DNA from: UBA1433 sp964581565
GTDB taxonomy: Bacteria > Bacillota > Clostridia > Eubacteriales > UBA1433
Direction of reading: 5' to 3'
DNA length: 64,000 bases
NCBI GenBank assembly: GCA_964581565.1
Contig: CAZOOZ010000001.1
Location: 454,138-518,137 of the forward strand
In this document: piece by piece, positions 43,959 to 53,634 of the stretch
Layout of the letters: the number at the start of each line of letters is the position of its first letter
Position numbering within the stretch: position 1 is the first letter of the stretch
Made by a program: the position numbers and the translations under genes
The notes under the pieces: generated by a model
The model's input: only the letters and a program-made list of their open reading frames with translations
Told to the model about the DNA's origin: nothing
Database searches by the model: none

Positions 43959-45335
43959 ATGAAGATAGAAAATAAAAATTTTTTAGTGATAGGCGCGGCA
44001 AGAAGCGGTATTGCCGCTGTTGAGTATTTACTTAAGCATAAAGCAAACAAAGTAATTCTGTATGATGCGAAAAAGCGAGAAGTATGTCTTGCCGACGAAT
44101 TTCAAAATGCCGGATTATTTAAAAATGATCATCTAGAGCTGATTTTTAATGGAGAAATCGATAAAGATAAAGTGCAAAAGATGGACATGCTTATTTTAAG
44201 CCCGTCTGTGCCACCCTCAAATCAACTGGTCATTTGGGCAAAAGAAAACGATATTCCTGTAATGACAGAATTTGAGTTTGCATATGTGTTTGCCAAGGCC
44301 GGTGTTATAGCTATCACCGGCACAAACGGGAAAACAACGACAACGACTTTGGTAGGGGAGCTCTGCAAGAATGCGGGCATAGATACGAAAGTAGTTGGCA
44401 ATATCGGCTATCCGTTTGTATCGTCGGTAGATGAGCTTGATGCCAACGGCGTATTTGTTGCTGAAATAAGCAGTTATCAATTGGAACTATGTCAGATTTT
44501 TAAACCAAAAATATCTATCATAACAAACATAACATCCGATCATTTAGACCGGCATGGATCCTTTGAAGAATATGTTCGTGTAAAATATAAAATATTTATG
44601 AATCAAGATGAGACAGATACGTTAATTGTAAATGCCGATGATGAATTCGCAAAAAAAGCAGTCAAAAAAGCAAAATGCAGATGTTTGATGTTCAGCACAG
44701 AAAATAAAATAGATGATGGAGCTTATTATAATAAGGAAGATGAAGGACTATATTTAGCGGATAAAGGAAAAGATATATTTTTGCTTAATAAAAATGACTT
44801 GAAAATTCCAGGGATGCATAATGTTGCCAATGCATTATGTGCGATGGCGGCCGCCTACGCATACGGTATCTCTTTGGATATAATCAGCAGAACAATTAAA
44901 GATTTTGGCGGTGTTGAACATAGAATAGAATATGTCGATACAAAATATGGAGTAGATTACATAAATGACAGCAAAGGCACAAATACCGATGCCACTGTAA
45001 TTGCATTGAAAGCGATGAGTAAGCCTACAATATTAATCTTAGGCGGATATGACAAAGGTTCCGAATATGACGATCTTATTGAATACATAAAGGATAAGGT
45101 CGTGCATATAGTAGTATTGGGGCAAACAAAACAAAAAATAATCAATATGCTGGATAAATACGGATATTCTTCATATTTTTCTGTAGAAAATTATGAAGAA
45201 GCCGTAAATTTATGTAAGAGATTGGCACGCAAAGGAGATTGCGTACTGCTTTCGCCATCGTGTGCAAGCTGGGATATGTTTGCTTCGTTTGAAGAAAGAG
45301 GAGAACTCTTTAAACAATTAGTAAAAGAGGTTTAA
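43959..45335 (+). CDS. murD: UDP-MurNAc-alanine:D-glutamate ligase
   Basis: 458 residues. N-terminal Rossmann GAARSGIAAVEYLL, ATP-binding TGTNGKTTTTTL, HRIEYVDTKYGVDYINDSKGTNTDA, and C-terminal LLSPSCASWDMF. RBS GAGGAG precedes the start 13 bases after mraY. Confidence 0.97.
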   Translation: MKIENKNFLVIGAARSGIAAVEYLLKHKANKVILYDAKKREVCLADEFQNAGLFKNDHLELIFNGEIDKDKVQKMDMLILSPSVPPSNQLVIWAKENDIPVMTEFEFAYVFAKAGVIAITGTNGKTTTTTLVGELCKNAGIDTKVVGNIGYPFVSSVDELDANGVFVAEISSYQLELCQIFKPKISIITNITSDHLDRHGSFEEYVRVKYKIFMNQDETDTLIVNADDEFAKKAVKKAKCRCLMFSTENKIDDGAYYNKEDEGLYLADKGKDIFLLNKNDLKIPGMHNVANALCAMAAAYAYGISLDIISRTIKDFGGVEHRIEYVDTKYGVDYINDSKGTNTDATVIALKAMSKPTILILGGYDKGSEYDDLIEYIKDKVVHIVVLGQTKQKIINMLDKYGYSSYFSVENYEEAVNLCKRLARKGDCVLLSPSCASWDMFASFEERGELFKQLVKEV

Positions 45336-45337
45336 AA

Positions 45338-46441
45338 ATGCCGCTGGAAAAAGGAAAATGGGATATTAATATTTTATTGGTAACACTTGCTTTAACATGT
45401 TTTGGCGTCGTTATGATTTTTTCGGCCAGTATGTATTCATCAAGTGTTGAGCTGGGAAATGAATATTATTATTTTAAAGAGCAATTGGTGGCAGCGATTA
45501 TTGGCATTGTTGCCATGCTGGTCTGTTCCAACATCCATTACACTTTTTACAGGCGTTTTGCCAATATAGGCCTTATCATTGCTCTTTTACTATTGATAGC
45601 TGTCTTTATCCCCGGGATCGGAGTGGAATTAAACGACGCGAGAAGATGGATCAATTTGGGATTTACATTATTTCAGCCGTCCGAGGTGGTAAAGCTTGCC
45701 GTGATTTTATATATGGCACATTCGTTGGATAATTGCAAGGATAAAATAAGAACGTTTAGATACGGCATCTTACCTTATTTAATTCTTGCGGGAATTATCG
45801 GCGGGTTAATCTATCTGGAGCCAAATTTAAGTACGGCGATTGTTATTGCATGCATCATATTCGGCATGATGTTTGTTGCCGGCGTTAATTTAAAATATAT
45901 CTTTGTTTTAGGTGGCATAGGAATTGTCGGCGTAATCTTTTTAATGACTCAAGTCGGATGGCGTATGGGGAGAATTAATGCAATGTTTGACCCATGGGCA
46001 TACAGACTGGAAGAAGGCTGGCAGATTATTCAGTCTTTAATGGCTTTAGGGTCCGGAGGCGTATTTGGGCAAGGACTGGGAAATGGAAAACAAAAATTGC
46101 TTTTCATGCCTGAAGCCGAGAATGATTATATTTTGGCACATATCGGCGAAGAACTCGGACTGATCGGGACACTGTTGGTTTTGTTTGCTTTTATGTATTT
46201 GCTGCTGAGAGGAATAAGAGTTGCAATTAACACTAAAGATAGATTTGGTTCTTTGCTCGCCAGTGGGTTTATGATCATGATTGGTATGCAGGTAATGATT
46301 AATGTAGCGGTTGTGACAAACAGCATTCCCTCAACAGGAATGCCTCTTCCATTCTTAAGTTACGGAGGCACATCGCTTCTTGCAAATTTAATTGCAATCG
46401 GCATACTGCTCAATATTTCCAAATATGCCAATTCAACATAA
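45338..46441 (+). CDS. ftsW: Septal peptidoglycan glycosyltransferase FtsW
   Basis: 367 residues with about ten membrane segments, SEDS family. The conserved region contains GLGNGKQKLLFMPEAENDYILAHIGEELG and PSTGMPLPFLSYGG. It polymerises glycan strands with the PBP at 37.9 kb. Two bases after murD. Confidence 0.95.
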   Translation: MPLEKGKWDINILLVTLALTCFGVVMIFSASMYSSSVELGNEYYYFKEQLVAAIIGIVAMLVCSNIHYTFYRRFANIGLIIALLLLIAVFIPGIGVELNDARRWINLGFTLFQPSEVVKLAVILYMAHSLDNCKDKIRTFRYGILPYLILAGIIGGLIYLEPNLSTAIVIACIIFGMMFVAGVNLKYIFVLGGIGIVGVIFLMTQVGWRMGRINAMFDPWAYRLEEGWQIIQSLMALGSGGVFGQGLGNGKQKLLFMPEAENDYILAHIGEELGLIGTLLVLFAFMYLLLRGIRVAINTKDRFGSLLASGFMIMIGMQVMINVAVVTNSIPSTGMPLPFLSYGGTSLLANLIAIGILLNISKYANST

Positions 46442-46453
46442 GGAGGGCTGTAA

Positions 46454-47551
46454 ATGAGAGTTTTAGTTGTGGCGGGGATAACAGGTGGGCATATTTATCC
46501 CGGCATTGCAATTGCAAATGAAATAAGATTAAAAAATAAAGATGCCGTTATTGAATTTGTAGGCGTTGAAGGTTGCCTGGAAGACAGAGTTGTACCGCTT
46601 GAGGGTTATAAGGTAAATCATATAAAAGCGGCGGGATTTGAAAAATATTCATTAAAATTAAAAGTGAAAGCATTCTTTGAAATTTTTACAGGACTCAGTG
46701 ATGCTATTAAAATTATAAATGAATTTAAACCGGATGTCGTTATAGGAATGGGCAGCTTCATTACGGCTTCCATGGTTTGGGCCAGTTGGCTTAAAAAAGT
46801 ACCTAGCATAGTACATGAACAAAATGCATACCCGGGAAGGGCGATCAAAGCCGTTGCTCCTTTTACGAATAAAATCGCAATAAGCTTTGAAAGCTCTAAA
46901 AAATATTTTTCCAAAAGGCTGCAAAATAAAATAATTCTTACAGGCAATCCCGTAAGGAAAGAATTTGAAGCATATTCTAAAGAAGTTTCAAGAAAAACCT
47001 TAAAATTAAAAAATGATGAAAAAATAATTCTATGCTTAGGTGGAAGCCTCGGAGCAAAAAAAATAAATAATGCAGCTATAGAGCTTGCTCGGAAATTGCA
47101 AAATTATAAGAATATTAAAATAATTATCATAACCGGAAAAAGGCAATACGATGAGGTAGAGAGAAATGTTGATTTAAACATTTATAAAAATATTGAATTA
47201 CTTGCATATGCTGATAATATGCCGATTTTATTGAATGTATGTGATTTGGTGATCTGCAGGGGAGGTGCGACCACTCTTTTTGAAAATATGATTACAGCAA
47301 CTCCGGGAATTTATATTCCGTATCCTTATGCTTCCGCAGATCATCAGAGAGAAAATATCAACTATATCACTTCACAAGGCGGTGGCTTTATGATAGAGGA
47401 TAATCAATTAAACGGTGATAGTCTGTATGATAAAGTATCAAAAATTATTTTTGATGACAAAAACTTACAGCAAATGTCAGTAAATGCTATGAATGCGGCG
47501 CCTCAAAATGTATTGGAAAAATTCTATAGTGAAATTATGAAAATTATTTAA
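46454..47551 (+). CDS. murG: UDP-GlcNAc:undecaprenyl-PP-MurNAc-pentapeptide transferase
   Basis: 365 residues of GT-B fold. N-terminal GITGGHIYPGIAIANEI, membrane-associated GMGSFITASMV and HEQNAYPGR, donor-binding CRGGATTLFENMITATPGIYIPYPYASADHQ. It makes lipid II at the cytoplasmic face of the membrane. RBS AAGGAGGG. Confidence 0.97.
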   Translation: MRVLVVAGITGGHIYPGIAIANEIRLKNKDAVIEFVGVEGCLEDRVVPLEGYKVNHIKAAGFEKYSLKLKVKAFFEIFTGLSDAIKIINEFKPDVVIGMGSFITASMVWASWLKKVPSIVHEQNAYPGRAIKAVAPFTNKIAISFESSKKYFSKRLQNKIILTGNPVRKEFEAYSKEVSRKTLKLKNDEKIILCLGGSLGAKKINNAAIELARKLQNYKNIKIIIITGKRQYDEVERNVDLNIYKNIELLAYADNMPILLNVCDLVICRGGATTLFENMITATPGIYIPYPYASADHQRENINYITSQGGGFMIEDNQLNGDSLYDKVSKIIFDDKNLQQMSVNAMNAAPQNVLEKFYSEIMKII

Positions 47552-47641
47552 TCATCAATAAATATCGCTATACTATATGCATGCACATTTTGCAATAATA
47601 TTGAATAATATGGTATTGACCTGTAAACTTGGAGGATGTGT

Positions 47642-48895
47642 ATGCAAAGATATATAATCAATGGTGGTCGTAAGTTATACGGCACTATTAATGTTCAAGG
47701 CGCGAAAAATGCAGCTCTTCCGATATTGGCGGCAAGTATTTTAAATGGTGGTCTTAATATTATACATAATATTCCCCATATTACCGATGTCACTACAATG
47801 CTTGATATTCTCAAAGGACTGGGTTGTAAAATAAAAAATGAAGGCAATACTGCAACCATTGATTCTTCTGATTTGGATAATATGCATGTAAATGATGAAT
47901 TGGTATCGCTGATGCGATCATCAATTATTTTACTTGGGGCTTTGCTGAGCAAGAATGAAGAAGTTATTTTTTCATATCCGGGAGGATGCAGCATTGGAAG
48001 ACGGCCGATAGATATTCATTTAAAAGCATTAAGGCAAATGGGCGCTGAAATAAGTGAATTATGCGGATATATAGTATGTAAAGCCTCAAGACTCAAAGGG
48101 GCCGATATTACACTTGATTTTCCGTCTGTTGGCGCTACGGAAAATATAATTCTGGCAGCAGTTAAAGCTGAAGGGATATGTACTATTAGAAACGCAGCAA
48201 AAGAACCTGAAATAATTGATTTGCAAGGTTATTTGAATTCTATGGGCGCAAAAGTTTATGGCGCAGGTGCAGATACAATCCATATTGAAGGAGTTTCAAC
48301 ACTTAAAAATACAGAATACCATATTATGAAAGACAGAATAGTTGCCGGCACTTACATGGCCGCATGTAATATGACAGGCGGAGAAATAGTATTAAGCGGT
48401 ATCAATAAGGATGATTTGGGAGCGATTTATCCGGTGATTTTGTCATCGGGCGCTGACCTACAGAATGGAAATAATAGTGTGAAAATAAAATCCGACGGCA
48501 ATGTCTTGGCTATAGACAGGCTTACTACAATGCCGTATCCCGGATTTCCCACGGATATGCAGCCGCAAATCATAACAATGCTTTGCATAGCTGATGGAGT
48601 CAGTATGGTCAAGGAAACAATTTTTGAGAACAGATTCCGTTATATTGCTCAACTGCAAAAAATGGGAGCAGATATCATTACGGAAGGCAACAGTGCCGTT
48701 ATTAAAGGAGTAAAAAAATTACATGGAGCCAAAGTATACGCAGAGGATTTGCGCGCTGGTGCAGCATTGATTTTAGCTGCATTAAAAGCGGAAGAGAAAA
48801 GTGAAGTCTATGGCGTTAGCTATGTAAAAAGAGGTTATGACAATATTGAAAGCACTCTTCGTGCTGTAGGTGCTGATATAATAATTGCTAATTAA
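47642..48895 (+). CDS. murA: UDP-GlcNAc 1-carboxyvinyltransferase
   Basis: About 417 residues, EPSP synthase-like fold. N-terminal INGGRKLYGTINVQGAKNAALPILAAS; the active-site loop with the catalytic Cys that fosfomycin attacks reads GGCSIGRRPIDIH; later TMPYPGFPTDMQPQ and EDLRAGAALILAAL. First committed step of peptidoglycan synthesis. ATG 47642 has GGAGG 6 bases upstream; ATG 47636 overlaps it. Confidence 0.96.
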   Translation: MQRYIINGGRKLYGTINVQGAKNAALPILAASILNGGLNIIHNIPHITDVTTMLDILKGLGCKIKNEGNTATIDSSDLDNMHVNDELVSLMRSSIILLGALLSKNEEVIFSYPGGCSIGRRPIDIHLKALRQMGAEISELCGYIVCKASRLKGADITLDFPSVGATENIILAAVKAEGICTIRNAAKEPEIIDLQGYLNSMGAKVYGAGADTIHIEGVSTLKNTEYHIMKDRIVAGTYMAACNMTGGEIVLSGINKDDLGAIYPVILSSGADLQNGNNSVKIKSDGNVLAIDRLTTMPYPGFPTDMQPQIITMLCIADGVSMVKETIFENRFRYIAQLQKMGADIITEGNSAVIKGVKKLHGAKVYAEDLRAGAALILAALKAEEKSEVYGVSYVKRGYDNIESTLRAVGADIIIAN

Positions 48896-48917
48896 GAATT
48901 AATTTTCGAGGATTTCT

Positions 48918-49679
48918 ATGTCGTATAAAAATACCAGTAAAACCAGAACAAGAAAAAGAAGGACAATGAAGCTTAGGACGCGCATATACATATTGCTATT
49001 GTTACTAACAGCTTGTTTTGGCGTGTATTTTTGCATGGAAAGCCCTGTCTTTAATGTCGAACATATTGCAGTGAACGGCAATATGCTCACAGATGCGCAA
49101 AATATTATTAAAATTTCCAATATATATATCGGTGAAAACATCTTTAAAATCAATACTTCAAAAAATGAAGAATACATTGAGAGCCTATATTACATAAAAA
49201 AAGCAAAAATAAAAAAAGAATTTCCAAGTAGTATTGTTATAGAAGTTGAAGAAAAAGAACCGATCTTAATCGTTAATGACAGTGGAAATTATATTTATAT
49301 CGACGATGAGTTAACTGTCATAAAAGAGCAATCCAGTACGGATAATGCCAATATTCCTTTATTGAGTAATTTGACGATCTTATCATCTGAGCCAGGTAAA
49401 AAAATTGAAGCTGAAAAAACCTGGCTGCTTGATATGGTTTATAATATGTCGCTGAATTTAAAAGAAGTGGATGTGCTTAAAAATGTGAGTGAATTTTATA
49501 TTTCTGGTGATAATATTGTTCATTTATACACAAAAGGTGGCTCCATTATAAAAATAACGAATCAAAAAATATTTGAAGATAATTTTCAGTTTATATATAC
49601 TATACTCTCAGAAGATAATTTGCCTATGAGCATTGAGCTTATGGAAAACGGAAATCATATTTATAAACAGATTAATTAG
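48918..49679 (+). CDS. ftsQ: Cell division protein FtsQ/DivIB
   Basis: 253 residues. Basic N-terminus (SKTRTRKRRTMKLRTR), one membrane segment (about residues 22-42), then a POTRA domain (FNVEHIAVNGNMLTDAQNIIKISNIYIGENIFKINT) and a beta domain (SLYYIKKAKIKKEFPSSIVIEVEEKEP). It complexes with FtsL. No ftsA gene follows; ftsZ is next. Confidence 0.93.
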   Translation: MSYKNTSKTRTRKRRTMKLRTRIYILLLLLTACFGVYFCMESPVFNVEHIAVNGNMLTDAQNIIKISNIYIGENIFKINTSKNEEYIESLYYIKKAKIKKEFPSSIVIEVEEKEPILIVNDSGNYIYIDDELTVIKEQSSTDNANIPLLSNLTILSSEPGKKIEAEKTWLLDMVYNMSLNLKEVDVLKNVSEFYISGDNIVHLYTKGGSIIKITNQKIFEDNFQFIYTILSEDNLPMSIELMENGNHIYKQIN

Positions 49680-49767
49680 AAAATATTTTAAAAAACTATT
49701 GTTATTCTTTCAGAAAATTATTAAAATATGATAATAGATATATATTGGCACTTAAGGGGGTATAAGC

Positions 49768-50784
49768 ATGCCTTACGAGATGGACATGTTAGTAGAAACA
49801 TTTGCAGATATTAGAGTAATGGGTGTTGGTGGAGGCGGAAACAATGCTGTTAACCGTATGATAGAAGAAGGGATAGAAGGCGTAACGTTTATTGCAGTCA
49901 ATACAAATAAATCCGATTTGGCATTGTCTTTGGCGGAAACAAAGATACAAATAGGTGAAGTAACAACCAATGGTCTTGGAGCTGGCGCGAATCCTGAAGT
50001 GGGACAACGTTCGGCAGACGAAAGTAAGGAAGCGTTGATTGAGTCCATTAAAGGCGCAGACCTCTTATTTATTACAGCCGGAATGGGAGGAGGCACGGGT
50101 ACTGGTGCAAGCCACGTTATAGCGAATATGGCAAAAGAACTTGGTATTTTGACGATCGGAGTTGTAACAAAACCTTTCGGGTTTGAAGGCAAAGTCAGAC
50201 TCACAAATGCCGAGCTAGGGATTCGGCTTTTAACCCCGCAAGTCGACTCGCTTGTTACCATACCAAATGACAGATTGTTAAAAATTGCTGATAATAAGAC
50301 TTCTCTTAAAGACGCTTTTAGAATAGCTGATAGTGTTTTAGTTCAGGGAGTGAAAGGAATCAGCGATTTAATTACAAAACCGGGGTTAGTCAGCTTAGAT
50401 TTTGCCGATGTAAAAACAATCATGAAAGATGCCGGTATGGCTCATATGGGTATGGGGTACGCAACAGGAGAAAATAAAGCATCCGATGCGGCAAATCAGG
50501 CAATACAAAGTCCTCTGTTGGAGACGAAGATAGATGGGGCGACCGGTTTGCTTATTAATATCACGGGCGGAAACGACATGACGTTATTTGATGTCGAAAA
50601 AGCGGCTCAAATTGCTAAAGATAGCGCGGATCCCGATGCAAACGTCATATTTGGTGCAACTATTGACCAAAATATGGAAGATGAAATTAAGATTACAATC
50701 ATTGCAACAGGATTTAATTATGTAAGCCAAATTGCGAATAATAATCAAGGATTCGATATTCCTGATTTCCTTACAAAAAAATAA
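49768..50784 (+). CDS. ftsZ: Cell division protein FtsZ, nearly linker-free
   Basis: 338 residues. Tubulin-like GTPase with MGVGGGGNNAVNRM, the signature GGGTGTG, and the T7 loop region (ADVKTIMKDAG). The globular domain ends near ITIIATGF, and only about 13 residues (NYVSQIANNNQGF) separate it from the C-terminal anchor peptide DIPDFLTKK. Most FtsZ proteins have a 40-100 residue disordered linker here. RBS AAGGGGG. FtsZ forms the division ring. Confidence 0.97.
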   Translation: MPYEMDMLVETFADIRVMGVGGGGNNAVNRMIEEGIEGVTFIAVNTNKSDLALSLAETKIQIGEVTTNGLGAGANPEVGQRSADESKEALIESIKGADLLFITAGMGGGTGTGASHVIANMAKELGILTIGVVTKPFGFEGKVRLTNAELGIRLLTPQVDSLVTIPNDRLLKIADNKTSLKDAFRIADSVLVQGVKGISDLITKPGLVSLDFADVKTIMKDAGMAHMGMGYATGENKASDAANQAIQSPLLETKIDGATGLLINITGGNDMTLFDVEKAAQIAKDSADPDANVIFGATIDQNMEDEIKITIIATGFNYVSQIANNNQGFDIPDFLTKK

Positions 50785-50802
50785 ATAATTGTTATTTTAA
50801 TA

Positions 50803-50836
50803 AAGAAGGGGATACCCGGTAAGGATATCCCTTTAA
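50803..50836 (+). terminator. Possible terminator after ftsZ
   Basis: AAGGGGATA / TATCCCTT imperfect stem with a loop of about 11 bases and short T-run. Moderate. Confidence 0.5.
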
Positions 50837-50907
50837 AATTATAAAAAATTATGTACATGCAAATTCATAAATGCTGCGTCATATAATTAGACAGCGAGGT
50901 GATTTGC

Positions 50908-51615
50908 ATGTATTATGGTTTAATTGAGCTAATAAAGAATATTATTTTCTTTATTGGCAGAATAGAAAGCGTATCTTCTTTTCCTGAGCAGCTAAGTAAA
51001 GAAGAAGAAGAAAAATATCTTAAAAAACTTTTTGAAGGGGATATACAAGCAAAACAAAAACTTATTATACACAACCTAAGACTTGTTGCGCATATAGCTA
51101 AAAAATATAATAATACCACTATAGATAATGAAGACATTGTATCAATAGGAACAATAGGTTTAATTAAAGCAGTAGAGAGTTTTAATAGCACAAAAGGAAC
51201 GAAGATCGGTACTTATGCTGCCAAATGTATTGAAAATGAAATCTTAATGGCACTAAGAGCAGAGCAAAAACATAAAAATAATATTTTTTTACAGGACAGT
51301 ATTTTATCAGATGGCGAAGGCGGGAATATTTCGTTTTTGGATATCGTACAAACAAACGAAACACAATGCCAAGATATATGTGATAAAATGGTTAATGAGA
51401 AACGAGAAAGCAAATTAACTCAAGTCATGGATAAAGTACTAACAAAGCGTGAGAGAGATATTATAATTATGCGATACGGAATCAGCAATACGGAAAAGAA
51501 AACGCAAATTCAAGTGGCAAAGATATTAAATATTTCCCGTTCATACGTATCAAGAATAGAGAAAAAAGCAATTGGCAAACTGGCAAAAGAATTCAATAAG
51601 ATACTGCCTGATTAA
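50908..51615 (+). CDS. sigK: Sporulation sigma factor SigK
   Basis: About 235 residues with a hydrophobic N-terminal pro-sequence (YYGLIELIKNIIFFIG) followed by regions 2-4. SFPEQLSKEEEEKYL, IIHNLRLVAHIAKKY, SIGTIGLIKAVESF, GTYAAKCIENEILMALRAEQK and NISRSYVSRIEKKA match the sigma-K subgroup rather than sigma-E. Uninterrupted by a skin element. ATG 50908 with GAGGTG. It is the late mother-cell sigma factor, released by SpoIVFB, which BofA (21.8 kb) restrains. Confidence 0.88.
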   Translation: MYYGLIELIKNIIFFIGRIESVSSFPEQLSKEEEEKYLKKLFEGDIQAKQKLIIHNLRLVAHIAKKYNNTTIDNEDIVSIGTIGLIKAVESFNSTKGTKIGTYAAKCIENEILMALRAEQKHKNNIFLQDSILSDGEGGNISFLDIVQTNETQCQDICDKMVNEKRESKLTQVMDKVLTKRERDIIIMRYGISNTEKKTQIQVAKILNISRSYVSRIEKKAIGKLAKEFNKILPD

Positions 51616-51719
51616 AAACGATTTTATGAAGTTATTTTAAAATATAAAATTAATAAATTTAATTGAATAAACCATAATAAGATGGTAATATGTTTTGGTA
51701 TTTATTTAGGAGGTAATAA

Positions 51720-52280
51720 ATGATATTCGCAGGAGATTTTAAAAAAGGTATTACTTTTGAAATGGATGGAGATGTGTTTGTAGTCAACGATTTTCAGCAC
51801 GTTAAACCCGGGAAAGGAGCTGCATTTGTAAGAGCCAAGGTAAAAAATGTACTCACCGGAAGCACGATTGAGCGTACATTTAACCCATCGGATAAATTTC
51901 CAAAAGCACATATTGAGACAAAAGAAATGCAATATCTTTATAATGATGGGGATTTATATTATTTTATGGATCTGGAAAATTACGAGCAGATCCCGCTAAA
52001 TAAAGACAAAGTGGAAGATGCTATGCTGTATCTGAAAGAGAATATGAATGCAACTATAAAATTTTTCAAAGGAGAAGCCTTTTCGGTTGAAGCACCGTTT
52101 TTCGTCGAACTTGAAATTATACAGACTGAACCGGGATTTAAAGGAGATACTGCAACGGGAGCAAATAAACCGGCGACTCTCGAAACAGGGGCTGTTGTTA
52201 CCGTACCGTTATTTGTTGAAATAGGAGACAAAGTAAGAATAGATACCAGAACCGGTACTTATATGGAACGGGTAAAATAA
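51720..52280 (+). CDS. efp: Elongation factor P
   Basis: 186 residues, three beta-barrel (OB/KOW) domains. The modified loop region reads HVKPGKGAAFVRAKVKN, with the tip lysine in PGKG. It relieves ribosome stalling at polyproline stretches. Own transcription unit with RBS AGGAGG. Confidence 0.97.
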   Translation: MIFAGDFKKGITFEMDGDVFVVNDFQHVKPGKGAAFVRAKVKNVLTGSTIERTFNPSDKFPKAHIETKEMQYLYNDGDLYYFMDLENYEQIPLNKDKVEDAMLYLKENMNATIKFFKGEAFSVEAPFFVELEIIQTEPGFKGDTATGANKPATLETGAVVTVPLFVEIGDKVRIDTRTGTYMERVK

Positions 52281-52290
52281 ATAAAATATT

Positions 52291-52318
52291 AAAAGGGCGC
52301 TTAGACGCTCTTTTTTTA
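52291..52318 (+). terminator. Terminator after efp
   Basis: AGGGCG / CGCTCT stem with loop CTTAGA and seven Ts. Confidence 0.8.
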
Positions 52319-52470
52319 TGAAGTATAATTCATATCGAAACAAATACATGTATTTTTAAAATGAAAGAAATGCCGGAATTTACTTTTTTATATTTAGCTG
52401 TTAAAATGTATTGGATTTTTAATCTGAAAATGATAAATAATAAAACATATTCTAAATTCTGGAGCAAATA

Positions 52471-53634
52471 ATGATTTATTTTGATAATGCGGCGACAACA
52501 AGACCTTCCGATGAAGTAATAGAAGCGATAACAACGACTCTAAAACTTAATTATGCCAATGCTTCTTCTGCTCATTTTATAGGAAAACAAAGTAAAAAAA
52601 TTTTATCAGATGCACGAGAAACACTCGCAAAGCATTTTAACAATCATAACGGATATATCATCTTTACTTCGTGTGCAACCGAATCAAATAATATGATCTT
52701 GCATTCAATCAGAGAAAAATATATGAAATCAAATAAAAAATATAATATTATTTCCACTAAAATCGAGCATCCGTCCATCTATAATTCACTGAAGCATTAC
52801 TTTGATGATGAAAATATAGAAATCAGATATGTCAAAACGGATAAAAACGGCAATATAGATGTTGAACATTACAAAAGTATAATTGATGAAAAAACGTTAT
52901 TTATATCGATCAGTCATGTAAATAATGAAATAGGCACAAAAAATGATATCTTTATACTTTCCTCAATTGCTAAAAATATAAATAAAAATATTATTTTTCA
53001 TAGCGATACCGTACAGTCGGCAGGTAAATTTAAGATATCTCTGGATGACAGTGATATTGATGTAATTTCAATTAGTGGACATAAATTCCATGCACCAAAA
53101 GGAGTCGGCGCACTTATTGCGAAAAAACATGTAAAACTACAACCTCTTTTATATGGAGGTTCACAAGAGGACGATTTACGGGCAGGCACAGAAAATATAG
53201 CCTACATCACAGGATTACAAACGGCACTTATACAATCTGAGCAATATATTTGTGAACCTTCTGCAGCTATTGAAATGCGGCAATATATCATTGAGAAGAT
53301 GGATGAAAAATTAAGTGACGTGATCATAAATACACCAAAGGACATAAATAAAGCATCCCCGTATATTATAAATCTGGCAATTTCAGGCACTAAAGGTGAG
53401 GTTATGCTTAGAATGCTTAATGAAGATGGCTTTGCAGTTTCGACTTCGTCTGCGTGCTCATCAAAAAAAAGAGTGTCACGTGTCTTAATCGATGCAGGAA
53501 TGGATAAAAAGATTGCACAAAGCAGTATCAGAATATCTTTAAGCAGGTTTAATACGATGCAAGAATGTGAAATATTAGTGGAATCAATTATAAAAAATAC
53601 AAACAGACTTAGAAAGGTTGGGAAATATAATTAA
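52471..53634 (+). CDS. Cysteine desulfurase
   Basis: 387 residues, class V aminotransferase fold (NifS/IscS-like). YFDNAATTRPSDEV opening, PLP-lysine motif SGHKFHAPKGVGALI, substrate loop GGSQEDDLRAGTENIA and catalytic cysteine in STSSACSSKKR. Moves cysteine sulfur as a persulfide. The stop overlaps the thiI start (TAATG), so it is the likely sulfur donor for ThiI. Confidence 0.92.
   Translation: MIYFDNAATTRPSDEVIEAITTTLKLNYANASSAHFIGKQSKKILSDARETLAKHFNNHNGYIIFTSCATESNNMILHSIREKYMKSNKKYNIISTKIEHPSIYNSLKHYFDDENIEIRYVKTDKNGNIDVEHYKSIIDEKTLFISISHVNNEIGTKNDIFILSSIAKNINKNIIFHSDTVQSAGKFKISLDDSDIDVISISGHKFHAPKGVGALIAKKHVKLQPLLYGGSQEDDLRAGTENIAYITGLQTALIQSEQYICEPSAAIEMRQYIIEKMDEKLSDVIINTPKDINKASPYIINLAISGTKGEVMLRMLNEDGFAVSTSSACSSKKRVSRVLIDAGMDKKIAQSSIRISLSRFNTMQECEILVESIIKNTNRLRKVGKYN

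Noticed and set aside
49773..50261. Long minus-strand frame opposite ftsZ
   Set aside because: A shadow of the codon bias in ftsZ; no RBS or recognisable protein.
50908..51615. Identification as sigma-E
   Set aside because: Position after ftsZ suggests it, but the N-terminal and region 2 and 4 motifs match sigma-K better.
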